The translations under genes and the position numbers were made by a program. Source: Hoeflea sp. IMCC20628 (GTDB lineage: Bacteria; Pseudomonadota; Alphaproteobacteria; Rhizobiales; Rhizobiaceae). From it: 64,000 nt of DNA. The stretch covers positions 59,421 through 123,420 of the forward strand of contig NZ_CP011481.1 in NCBI RefSeq assembly GCF_001011155.1, read 5' to 3'. The notes beneath the pieces were generated by a model that did not search any database, had not been told where the DNA came from, and worked only from the letters and a program-made list of their open reading frames with translations. Positions within the stretch are counted from its first letter, which is position 1. The number at the start of each line of letters is the position of its first letter. This document shows positions 26,953 to 35,207 of the stretch, one piece after another.

Positions 26953-28404
26953 GTGAGCAATTTCACCCTTGCAGATCATCCGTTTTTTTCGGCCAAGTCC
27001 CAGGCGGAGGCTGAACTCAGCCTCGAGATGCTCGACGACGGTGTCGTGCTGATCTCAGCGGATGGTGCCGTCTTGCACATGACCACCGAGGCCGCCCGTC
27101 AACTTGGCATTGCAGCCGAGGCGGCAAGGGGCAGATATTTTTCTGATCTGCCGGTGAAATGTCAGGGCTGGGATGACCTGGTGCACGCGGTGGTGACGGG
27201 CCAGGCAACAGACTGCATGCTGCGGCGTGTTGATGGACGTGAGATCCTCGCTGCCCCGCGTTCGGCACCTGAGTTGACAGGTTCGCCCGCCGCGCGGATC
27301 ATTGTCTTGCGTGATCTTGCCGGGCTGGATTATCGCCGCGAGCGGGCCACTCGGCAGGCCAAGGCGATGCGGACAGTATTCATTGCAGAGAACAGGACGC
27401 GACCCGATTTTATCGAACAGCGGCGGTTGGCGCCCGAACTGGACCGGGTGCTGTCACGCGGCGAGCGCGCGATGCTTCAAGGCGGCAGGATTCTGATTAC
27501 CGGAGAATCCGGCGTTGGCAAGACCGAGGTCGCGAAGTTTCTGCATTCGACAGTCGCCGACGCGGATGCACCCTTTGTGGTGGCCAATTGTGCCCTGTCG
27601 GGAGATGCGCAGTTCGCGCGCGCCATGTTCGGCGCTCCGGCGGCGGGAGGCCAGCAGCGGCTTGTCGGATTGATAGAGCAATCCGAAGGCGGCACTCTGT
27701 TTCTCGACGAGGTGGCGGAAATTCCGCTGACGGCACAGGCACTGCTGTTGCGCTTTCTCGAAGACGGCATTGTCAGCAATCCCGATGGCGGCGAGCAGCG
27801 CGTGGTGAATGTGCGGGTGATTGCCGCCACCAATCGCGATCTGCGGCAGATGGTGCGGGAGGGGCGCTTTCGTGCGGATCTTTATTACCGGTTGGCTGTG
27901 GTGCCGCTGCGGGTGCCGCCGTTGCGCGATATGCCTGCGTTGATTGACCATCTGACCGGACGCTTCCTACAGACCATCAACCAGCGCCGGCAGGCTGCGC
28001 TGTTTGTTCCGCGGCGGGTGCGGGAAATGTTGGGCGACTACAGTTTTCCGGGCAACATCCGCGAGTTGCTGAATATCGTTCAAAAATTGTCGATCTTCCT
28101 GGAAGAGGTCGACGATCTGGCCGAACTGATGGCTGATCTTCTGGCTCCCATCGACATTCCTGGCCTTGATGCAGCGTCGGCGACCGCGGGGCAGGGGGTG
28201 GAGCCATATGATCTGCGCTCGGAAGTGCGTCGTTATGAACGGACGCTTATTGACAAGGCAATCCGATTGCATGGCAGCAAGCGAAAGGCTGCCAATGCCC
28301 TGGGCGTGGATATCGGGACAATCGTTCGAAAAACTGCCGATCCAACGGCGGAAACCTCAACGGCAACGACCGCAAAAACCTACAGTGGAGAACCAAAGAC
28401 ATGA
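26953..28404 (+). CDS. PAS-AAA+ transcriptional regulator of the NtrC class lacking GAFTGA
   Basis: 483 aa. The N-terminal PAS-like domain ('LEMLDDGVVLISADGAVLHM') precedes an AAA+ domain: Walker A GESGVGKTEVAK, Walker B 'GGTLFLDEVAEIPL', 'VIAATNRDLRQMVREGRFR' and 'YSFPGNIRELLNIVQKL'. The C-terminus has a Fis-type helix-turn-helix (KRKAANALGVDIGTIVRK). Where the sigma-54-contacting GAFTGA loop is expected the sequence reads FGAPAAGGQQRLVGLIEQ, so it probably does not activate sigma-54 promoters. The GTG 26953 start has TGGAGAT upstream. It overlaps the next gene by four bases. Confidence 0.75.
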   Translation: MSNFTLADHPFFSAKSQAEAELSLEMLDDGVVLISADGAVLHMTTEAARQLGIAAEAARGRYFSDLPVKCQGWDDLVHAVVTGQATDCMLRRVDGREILAAPRSAPELTGSPAARIIVLRDLAGLDYRRERATRQAKAMRTVFIAENRTRPDFIEQRRLAPELDRVLSRGERAMLQGGRILITGESGVGKTEVAKFLHSTVADADAPFVVANCALSGDAQFARAMFGAPAAGGQQRLVGLIEQSEGGTLFLDEVAEIPLTAQALLLRFLEDGIVSNPDGGEQRVVNVRVIAATNRDLRQMVREGRFRADLYYRLAVVPLRVPPLRDMPALIDHLTGRFLQTINQRRQAALFVPRRVREMLGDYSFPGNIRELLNIVQKLSIFLEEVDDLAELMADLLAPIDIPGLDAASATAGQGVEPYDLRSEVRRYERTLIDKAIRLHGSKRKAANALGVDIGTIVRKTADPTAETSTATTAKTYSGEPKT

Positions 28405-29453
28405 CAAAGAAGAATATCTTTTTTAGCGTTAGCATTGCTGCGCTGTGTACCGTTTCGATGGCGTCTTCGGCGTTATCAGGTGAATTGAATATCCTGACAT
28501 GGGAAGGTTATGCCGACCCTTCTGTCATAGAGCCTTTTGAGGCCGCTACCGGGTGCAAAGTTTCGGCAACCTATGTAGGCTCAAACGATGATTTCGCGCC
28601 GAAACTGGCAGCCGGCGGTGGTGTGTTCGATATCGTTACGCCTTCTATCGACACCACCAAATCCCTGATCGATGCCGGGTTTGTCCAGCCGATCGATGTT
28701 TCGAAAATCGCGGCATGGGATGATCTCTATGAGAAATTCACCTCTGCCGAAGGTCTTCATAAAGACGGCAAGATCTACGGCGTCCCATACGCCTGGGGTG
28801 CAATTCCCTTCATGTATCTAAAGGACAAGTTCCCCACTCCGCCAACCTCGATTGCGGTGTTGTGGGATCCGGAACTGAAGGGCCGGGTTTCGTTGTGGGA
28901 TGACAAGAGTGCACTTTATGTCGCCGCGCGTTTGAACGGTGACATGAATATTTATGAACTCAGCGATGACCAGATTGCGGCGGCGCAGGCAAAGCTCAGC
29001 GAACAGCGGCCCAATATTCGCAAATACTGGGCGACTGCAGGTGAACTGGTTGATCTCTACAAGTCCGGTGAAGTCTGGATTTCCAACACCTGGGGCGGAT
29101 ATCAGTCATCGCTGCTGAAGGCCGAAGGGATTGATGTCGTCGAGTTCATTCCCGAAGAGGGCGCCGAAGGCTGGATGGACAGCAACATGATTGTGGCTGG
29201 CACGCCGAATGAGGAGTGCGCCTACCAGTTCCTGAACATGGCGAGCGCTGCCGAGGGTCAGGCTGGCGTGTTCAAGGTGAACGGCTATTCCTCGACCAAT
29301 CCGGTTGCGGCAAAAAGCTTCATGTCGCCTGAGGAATATAGCGCACTGCATCAGGATGATCCGCAATATATGGACAGCCTGCTGCTCTGGACCAATCTGG
29401 GTGCTCGCCTGCCCACATACACCAATGCGTGGAACGCGGTGAAAGCGCAGTAA
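28401..29453 (+). CDS. polyamine-type ABC transporter substrate-binding protein (PotD/PotF-like)
   Basis: 350 aa with a signal peptide (MTKKNIFFSVSIAALCTVSM, cleavage near ALSG). The mature start 'ELNILTWEGYADPSVIEPFE' is the SBP-8/PotD pattern. 'GVPYAWGAIPFMYLKD' and 'GEVWISNTWGGYQSSLL' line the binding cleft. It lies in the periplasm and delivers solute to the permeases at 30611 and 31477. Spermidine/putrescine is the family default, but related proteins bind GABA, opines or other amines, so the substrate remains open. The ATG overlaps the regulator stop (ATGA). Confidence 0.85.
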   Translation: MTKKNIFFSVSIAALCTVSMASSALSGELNILTWEGYADPSVIEPFEAATGCKVSATYVGSNDDFAPKLAAGGGVFDIVTPSIDTTKSLIDAGFVQPIDVSKIAAWDDLYEKFTSAEGLHKDGKIYGVPYAWGAIPFMYLKDKFPTPPTSIAVLWDPELKGRVSLWDDKSALYVAARLNGDMNIYELSDDQIAAAQAKLSEQRPNIRKYWATAGELVDLYKSGEVWISNTWGGYQSSLLKAEGIDVVEFIPEEGAEGWMDSNMIVAGTPNEECAYQFLNMASAAEGQAGVFKVNGYSSTNPVAAKSFMSPEEYSALHQDDPQYMDSLLLWTNLGARLPTYTNAWNAVKAQ

Positions 29454-29525
29454 GCAGCCGGTTCATCATAGCAAACGAGTTCGCGGTTCTTCCGCGGACT
29501 CTCCCCATATGACGGAGCGCTGCGT

Positions 29526-30614
29526 GTGACGAAGATCATTGAAATCAGAGGCCTGACCAAAACATTTGGCGATGTGCGGGGAGTGGATGACATCTCGCTG
29601 GATATCGAAGAGGGTGAGTTCGTCACTCTACTTGGGCCATCGGGGTGTGGAAAATCCACGCTGCTGCGGATGATCGGTGGTTTTGAAGAGCCGACGCACG
29701 GTCGGATTGAGCTGGACGGAGAAGACGTGACCCACGTGCCGCCAGCCAAGCGCGCGGTGAACATGGTGTTTCAGGACTATGCGCTTTTTCCGCATCTGAC
29801 TGTCGGCAAAAATGTCGGTTATGGCCTGCGGGTGAGCGGCGTGCCGAAGGCTGAAGTGAACAGCAAGGCGCGCGAGGCGTTGGCGCTGGTGGGCCTGGAA
29901 GATCGCTATGAGGCTTCGCCCTATATGCTGTCGGGTGGGCAACGGCAGCGGGTGGCCCTGGCACGGGCTATTGTGCGCAGGCCGCGTGTGCTGTTGCTGG
30001 ACGAGCCTTTGTCAGCCCTCGATGCCAATCTGCGCGAGCAGATGCAAGTTGAATTGAAGACCCTGCACACCAAGGTAGGGCTTACTTTCGTGTTGGTGAC
30101 CCATGACCAGACAGAAGCGCTGACCATGTCGGACCGGGTGGTGGTGATGCGTGCTGGAAAGATTGTGCAGATCGGCAGCCCGCAAGATCTCTATGAGAAC
30201 CCGCAAACCGGCTATGTCGCGGGCTTTGTCGGCAGCACCAACATGTTCCGCTCGCGCATAGAGGCGGGAGTTTCGGGGCCACTGATTTCCTGCTTCGGCC
30301 AAAGCCTGCAGGCGCCCGCTGCGGCGGCGGCATTGGGTGGAAAAGATACATTGTTTGGGTTTCGTCCCGAGAAGGCGACGCTGTTGCGCGGCGACACACA
30401 GGCTGAAAATACACTGCGTGGCCAGCTTGCCGATGTGCTCTATCACGGACAAAGCGCGCGACTGGTGATGGACCTTGGCAGCGGACAGGTGGTCGTCGAC
30501 ATGCCGATCACCGATGTGGTTGGCACTGCCGGCCTGCCTCAGGTGGGCAGCGCCATCGCCATGTCGATTGATCCACACAAGATCATGATCCTGAGAGACG
30601 AGGCCCAGGCATGA
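29526..30614 (+). CDS. ABC transporter ATP-binding protein (PotA-like)
   Basis: 362 aa. Walker A 'LLGPSGCGKSTLLRMIGG', Q-loop MVFQDYALFPHLTV, signature 'YMLSGGQRQRVALARAI', Walker B 'RVLLLDEPLSALDANLREQM' and H-loop LVTHDQTEAL are all present. The C-terminal TOBE/OB domain (residues ~240-350) is typical of the PotA/MalK type. The start is GTG 29526. It overlaps the first permease gene by four bases. It drives uptake from the cytoplasmic face. Confidence 0.92.
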   Translation: MTKIIEIRGLTKTFGDVRGVDDISLDIEEGEFVTLLGPSGCGKSTLLRMIGGFEEPTHGRIELDGEDVTHVPPAKRAVNMVFQDYALFPHLTVGKNVGYGLRVSGVPKAEVNSKAREALALVGLEDRYEASPYMLSGGQRQRVALARAIVRRPRVLLLDEPLSALDANLREQMQVELKTLHTKVGLTFVLVTHDQTEALTMSDRVVVMRAGKIVQIGSPQDLYENPQTGYVAGFVGSTNMFRSRIEAGVSGPLISCFGQSLQAPAAAAALGGKDTLFGFRPEKATLLRGDTQAENTLRGQLADVLYHGQSARLVMDLGSGQVVVDMPITDVVGTAGLPQVGSAIAMSIDPHKIMILRDEAQA

Positions 30615-31480
30615 GTGCGCCGGCTTCCGGTCGTCTCTGGCGCGCGGCGGTGCTGTCACCGCCGCTGATCTGGACCATAGTGTTCATGTTCATCCCGTAC
30701 TCGATCCTGTTCGTCTACAGTTTCTGGGAGCAGGTTTACCCGACCTTCCAGCCAGCATTTCAGTTCGGCAACTATCTGCAGATTGTCAGCGATCCGCAAT
30801 ATTTCAATGTGTTGGCTCGAACGTTGAAAATTGCGTTGTTCGTATCGCTTGGTGCAGCCCTGATTGCCTTTCCCTATGCCTACTTTCTGGTGTTCAAGGT
30901 CAAAAGCGCGTCCGTGCGGCAGGTGCTCTATATGGCGGTGGTGGCGCCGCTGTGGGTGTCGTATCTGCTGCGGGCTTACACCTGGAAAACCATTTTGGGC
31001 ACAACCGGCATCCTGAACTCGTTCCTGATGTCGATCGGCATCCTGTCAGAGCCGTCGTCAGTGTTTCTCTACAATCAGACGGCGATGATCGTGACGCTTA
31101 TCTATGTGTTTATCCCGTTCATGGTCATGCCGATCTATGCGGTTCTGGAGAAAATCCCGAAGTCGCTGACAGAAGCCTCGAACGATCTTGGGGTCGGTCG
31201 GGTCCGGACTTTTTTTCAGGTGACATTGCCTTTGTCGATCCCGGGCATTGTTGCCGGGTTCACCATGACGTTTTGTCTGACCTTTGGCGATTTCATCGCA
31301 CCGTTCCTTGTCGGCGGACCTGACGGGTTGATGGTGGCAAATGTCATCGCCTCCCAGTTTGGCGCGGCATTGAATTGGCCATTGGGGGCGGCGCTGGCGC
31401 TGGTGATGATGCTGATCGTGTTGACCATCATCACCATTTCGGATCGGTTCGAGCGGCTGGGGAAGGGGAAATTCGCATGA
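30611..31480 (+). CDS. ABC transporter permease (PotB/PotH-like)
   Basis: 289 aa inner-membrane permease with six predicted helices. The BPD_transp_1 EAA loop reads 'EKIPKSLTEASNDLGVGRVR', followed by TFFQVTLPLSIPGIVAG. Overlapping start and stop codons with both neighbours (ATGA) show tight coupling in the transporter operon. Confidence 0.9.
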   Translation: MSAPASGRLWRAAVLSPPLIWTIVFMFIPYSILFVYSFWEQVYPTFQPAFQFGNYLQIVSDPQYFNVLARTLKIALFVSLGAALIAFPYAYFLVFKVKSASVRQVLYMAVVAPLWVSYLLRAYTWKTILGTTGILNSFLMSIGILSEPSSVFLYNQTAMIVTLIYVFIPFMVMPIYAVLEKIPKSLTEASNDLGVGRVRTFFQVTLPLSIPGIVAGFTMTFCLTFGDFIAPFLVGGPDGLMVANVIASQFGAALNWPLGAALALVMMLIVLTIITISDRFERLGKGKFA

Positions 31481-32316
31481 CCGCGGATCCCGTCAAATCT
31501 TCGAGTCCCCGGGGGCGCACTTTGCTGGCCGCTATCGAGCGGGTGTCGTGGCTGTTGGGAATTGCCGCGGTTCTCGGGTTTCTCTACCTGCCGATTGCGG
31601 TGCTGATCGCCTACAGCTTCAACGACTCGCGGTCGCTGACCTGGCCGATGTCAGGATTGACGCTGGACTGGTATCACAAGCTCGCCCAGAACGATCAGCT
31701 GATCCAGGCCTTCTACAACAGTGTCTATGTTGCACTCAGCGCCACGACACTGACTTTGCTTATCGGCGTCCCCGCGGCGATCGCGCTCGACCGGTTCGAT
31801 TTTCCGGGCAAGGGGCTGTTCCGCAAGTTGATACTGTTGCCGATCGCGCTTCCCGGGATCATCACCGGCATCTCCATGCTGATCATGTTTCGATCGCTTG
31901 GTTTCAATCTTAGCCTGGAAGCGGTAATCGTCGGCCATGCGACGGCGCTTCTGGCAGTTGTGGTGACGCAGGTATTTGCGCGGCTACAGCGCTTGCCGGC
32001 GAGCCTGACGGAGGCATCAGCCGATCTGGGGGCGTCAGGCCTGCAGACATTCTTCCTGGTGACGCTGCCAAATATCCGGACTGCCGTGATCGGCGCCGGC
32101 ATGCTGGCCTTCACGCTGTCGTTCGACGAGATCCCGGTCACCTTCTTTCTGACAGGCAGGGACAACACCTTGCCGATGTATATCTGGTCGACGTTGCGCC
32201 GCGGGCTGACGCCGGAAATCAATGCCATCGGCACCTTGATCGTGGCGATGTCAATTCTGCTGATCTTCGCATCCGTGCTGCTGTTGCGCGACAAAACGAA
32301 ATCCAAAAACGTCTAA
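31477..32316 (+). CDS. ABC transporter permease (PotC/PotI-like)
   Basis: 279 aa, six helices. The EAA loop 'QRLPASLTEASADLGASGLQ' is followed by TFFLVTLPNIRTAVIGAG. ATG 31477 overlaps the stop of the previous permease (ATGA); a longer reading starting inside that gene is rejected. It forms the heterodimeric channel with the 30611 product. Confidence 0.9.
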   Translation: MTADPVKSSSPRGRTLLAAIERVSWLLGIAAVLGFLYLPIAVLIAYSFNDSRSLTWPMSGLTLDWYHKLAQNDQLIQAFYNSVYVALSATTLTLLIGVPAAIALDRFDFPGKGLFRKLILLPIALPGIITGISMLIMFRSLGFNLSLEAVIVGHATALLAVVVTQVFARLQRLPASLTEASADLGASGLQTFFLVTLPNIRTAVIGAGMLAFTLSFDEIPVTFFLTGRDNTLPMYIWSTLRRGLTPEINAIGTLIVAMSILLIFASVLLLRDKTKSKNV

Positions 32317-32331
32317 CACTGGAGGGTCCCC

Positions 32332-33822
32332 ATGAACGTTCATAGCATAACCAATCCTAACGTGACCAAAGGCGCCTTAATTGGCGGTGAATGGGTCGAT
32401 GGTTCGGCCGGTACGTTTGAAGTACGCAATCCGCATGACGGCTCGCTGCTCTACAATGTCGGCAAGTGCAACGCCGATGATGTGGCAAAGGCGGTCGCCA
32501 ATGCGCGGGCGGCACAGCCGGCATGGGCGGCCCTGTCGGTGATTGAGCGCGCCCAGATCATGCGGCGGATTCATCAGCTGTTCCTTGAGAATGCTGAGGC
32601 TATCGCGCAGGTGCTTTGCGCCGAGATCGGCAAGCCGATCACCGATGCACGTGAAGAAGTGTTTGAGTACTCGGCTCCATCATGGGGCAAGTCGGCGGAA
32701 GAGATCCTGCGCCATCGTGGGCTATCTTTTCCGTCAACCCAGGAACGCACCACCAACAAGCGTCTGGTGATGAACTATCGTCCGCTGGGTACGGTGGCGG
32801 TGATCACGCCTTACAACTTCCCGACCGATATTGCCTCAATCGCATTGGCGCATATTGTGGCGGCAGGCAATACAATCATCTGGAAGCCATCGGAATACGC
32901 AGCCAAGTGTTGCGCCATGGTGGCGGACCTCTTCAAGCAGGCAGGCCTTCCGGACGGGGTGATTAATCTGGTGCAGGGCACAGGTGAGGTTGGGGCGGCA
33001 TTGGTGGAATCGAAAGGCGTCGACGGGGTGTTCTTCACCGGCTCGACCAAGACCGGCCGCGGCATTGCCGAGAAATGTGCGCTGCGTCCGCATCTGCTCG
33101 AACTCGGCGGCGATGGCCCGTTCATCATTCTGGCCGATGCCAATATCGACAAGGCGGTTGAAGGAGCGATGAATGGCTGCTTCTATTACACCGGTCAAGT
33201 TTGCACCTCGGCCGAGCGCGTGCTGGTGCATGAAGATGTCTATGACGAATTCCTTGCAAAATTCCGTGCCAGGGCTGCAGCGCTGCGCATCGGCAATCCT
33301 GCGGACGAAGACACCGAGATGGGGCCACTGTGCAATCCGACCACTTTGGCCCGGGTCAAGCAGCATGTGCAGGATGCGGTGGCAAAGGGCGCCAAGATTG
33401 AACAGTTCGGCAAGGAAGACGGGCTCTATTATCCCGCAACCATCCTTACCGATGTCACCACCGACATGCTGATCGCACAGGAAGAAACGTTTGGGCCGGT
33501 GGCACCGATCATCAAGATCAAGAATGCCGAGCAGGCAATCGAGATTGCGCACCAGTCCGGCCTTGGATTGATCGCTTCGCTGTGGACACAGGATCTGGCC
33601 ACCGCCTGGCGGGTCGGCGAGGCCCTGCCGCATGGCACCGTTAACATTAACGAAACTTCGAATTATTGGGATCAGCTGGCGCCCTTCGGTGGCACCGGCC
33701 AGTCCGGGGTTGGCCGTGAGCTGTCGCAGTGGTTCCTTGAGACGTTCACTGAGCGCAAACTACTGGTCTTCGATTTGGGCGGTGAAAAGAGCTACAACCG
33801 GCGCGCAGAAGGCGGCTGGTGA
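32332..33822 (+). CDS. NAD(P)-dependent aldehyde dehydrogenase
   Basis: 496 aa. The ALDH superfamily motifs are all present: 'NYRPLGTVAVITPYNFPTD', WKPSEYAA, 'GVFFTGSTKTGRGIAEK', catalytic Glu in LELGGDGP (about residue 256), catalytic Cys in GQVCTSAERV (about 293) and QEETFGPVAPI. ATG follows a GGAGGG ribosome site 16 bp after the permease gene. Together with the amine-type importer it may oxidise an aldehyde made from the imported amine (for example a semialdehyde). No aminotransferase or amine oxidase gene is in view. The exact substrate is not determined. Confidence 0.88.
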   Translation: MNVHSITNPNVTKGALIGGEWVDGSAGTFEVRNPHDGSLLYNVGKCNADDVAKAVANARAAQPAWAALSVIERAQIMRRIHQLFLENAEAIAQVLCAEIGKPITDAREEVFEYSAPSWGKSAEEILRHRGLSFPSTQERTTNKRLVMNYRPLGTVAVITPYNFPTDIASIALAHIVAAGNTIIWKPSEYAAKCCAMVADLFKQAGLPDGVINLVQGTGEVGAALVESKGVDGVFFTGSTKTGRGIAEKCALRPHLLELGGDGPFIILADANIDKAVEGAMNGCFYYTGQVCTSAERVLVHEDVYDEFLAKFRARAAALRIGNPADEDTEMGPLCNPTTLARVKQHVQDAVAKGAKIEQFGKEDGLYYPATILTDVTTDMLIAQEETFGPVAPIIKIKNAEQAIEIAHQSGLGLIASLWTQDLATAWRVGEALPHGTVNINETSNYWDQLAPFGGTGQSGVGRELSQWFLETFTERKLLVFDLGGEKSYNRRAEGGW

Positions 33823-33826
33823 TTTT

Positions 33827-33855
33827 GGCGCGCCCGCTGCAATAGCGGGCGCGCC
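33827..33855 (+). terminator. strong stem-loop after the transporter/ALDH operon
   Basis: A perfect 12-bp stem, GGCGCGCCCGCT / AGCGGGCGCGCC, with the loop GCAAT lies four bases after the ALDH stop. No T run follows on either strand, so it is a stabilising or rho-assisted 3' hairpin rather than a classical intrinsic terminator. The remaining bases up to 34057 hold no gene I can see. Confidence 0.6.
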
Positions 33856-34057
33856 AACGCCGGACCGGGAGTGGGGTGCAATGTTGCCCTGTTTGTTGGC
33901 GTGCGGCCACCCTCAATCACGCATAGATGAACTCATCCCGTGGATTCCGCTAAATGACGCCTTTTGAGACGAGAATTATAATTGCGGCAACTGAGCCATT
34001 TCAAGTGTGTTGTCGTCGCCATCCGAGTGCATCGCAGTGCGGATCAGGTGTTCTACC

Positions 34058-34876
34058 GGCATTGTCACATTAAGTTTGCCAGGCCGAGAAAGGACAGCGG
34101 CTCTTGAATTTTTAGGCGATGCAGGCCGCAGTTTGCCATGCACCGAATGCTTCGAGGCGATGGTAGCGAATTGTTTGTGCGGCACGGCGGCGGGACGGAA
34201 CTGAAAAGCAATTGCGGGTAGCGGAGTGCATGGAGACGAACCGTTGCAATGCTCCTGGTGATCGGTGGCCCTGCATGGTTCGTTCCCGTTTTCGAAACGG
34301 CAGATGGCTATTCTCAGCCCGATTGTTGAGGTCCTTGTGAGACCAATGGTCGAGGCCAGGCGCCACGTCCGCCTTTGCAGCGCCGTAGGAGCGGAGCTTA
34401 TCGGTGATGATCCGCTTGGGAACAAAGCCATAGCGTTTCATCAACGCCACCAGCAGGCGCTTGGCTGCCCTTTTGTCGCGTCGCTTTTGCAAGATTTCTT
34501 CGAGAACGGTGCCATGCTGATCGACCGCGCGCCAGAGCCAGAACTTCTCTCCAGCGCATTTCACAACGACTTCTTCCAGATACCAAACATCGCCGGGGCG
34601 GGCCTGCCGTCGCCGCAAGTTGCGGGCGATCTGGGGTCCGAACTTGGCGATCCAGCGGCGGACCGTCTCATAGGAAACGCCGATACCACGCTCGAGCAGC
34701 ATTTCCTCAACTTCACGTAGGCTCAGATTGAACCGCAGGTAAAGCCAAACTGCGTGAGCAACGATCTATGGCGGAAAACGATGACGCTTGAAACTGATAT
34801 CTGGTGTCTGCATCGTCGAAATTTACGCCCAACCCAAAACGCAGGCAACTGCAATACAGGTTTATGTGACAACGCC
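34058..34876 (-). mobile_element. IS6-family element (copy B) with a nonsense-mutated transposase
   Basis: Ends GGCATTGTCACATTAA (34058) and, inverted, GGCGTTGTCACATAAA (34876) form 16-bp imperfect terminal repeats. The flanking octamers differ. The right end abuts a fragment of an IS6 element of the copy A type (34877-34970), so copy B appears to have landed in, or recombined with, that older element. Confidence 0.7.
34112..34813 (-). pseudogene. IS6-family transposase with in-frame stop
   Basis: Starting at ATG 34813 the protein reads MQTPDISFKRHRFPP and meets TAG at 34768-34766 where relatives have Glu (FPPEI). It then continues in the same frame as IVAHAVWLYLRFNLSLREVE through 'DKLRSYGAAKADVAPGLDHW' and HKDLNNRAENSHLPFRKRE. 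Apart from this nonsense codon the gene is complete. A shorter product could start at internal ATG 34702 but would lack the N-terminal HTH. Confidence 0.8.
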
Positions 34877-34970
34877 GATGCCTTCTGACTGTGGGCTGAT
34901 TACACGGCAGAAATGGCAGCTTGAAAAACGATCGCCTCGCCAACCCGCGACCCAACAACTTGGCAATGCC
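34877..34970 (+). pseudogene. 3' remnant of an IS6 (copy A type) element
   Basis: On the plus strand the remnant encodes DAF-stop-LWADYTAEMAA-stop, the C-terminus of the copy A transposase. It ends with the terminal repeat CCAACAACTTGGCAATGCC (34952-34970). It matches the ends of the copies at 14201 and 62699. The following 34971-35207 has no recognisable gene. Confidence 0.75.
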
Positions 34971-35207
34971 AGCTGATCAAACTGGCCAACACTCTCATCA
35001 AGCAGAATCGAAACCAGACATCAAGAACAGCTTGATAAAGACGGATACCTTAGGTGTGGGGCTTCAGCAGATTGTACGCAGTCAGTGACCGAGGCGACTG
35101 ATGGCTGGTTTGGAGTTTATGCCGCCCCAGAGGACGATGCCGACTGTACACATGGGCACGGCAGATTTCCGTCAGCTCCTCAGCAGTGCAAAAAGTCCAG
35201 AGCGCCC

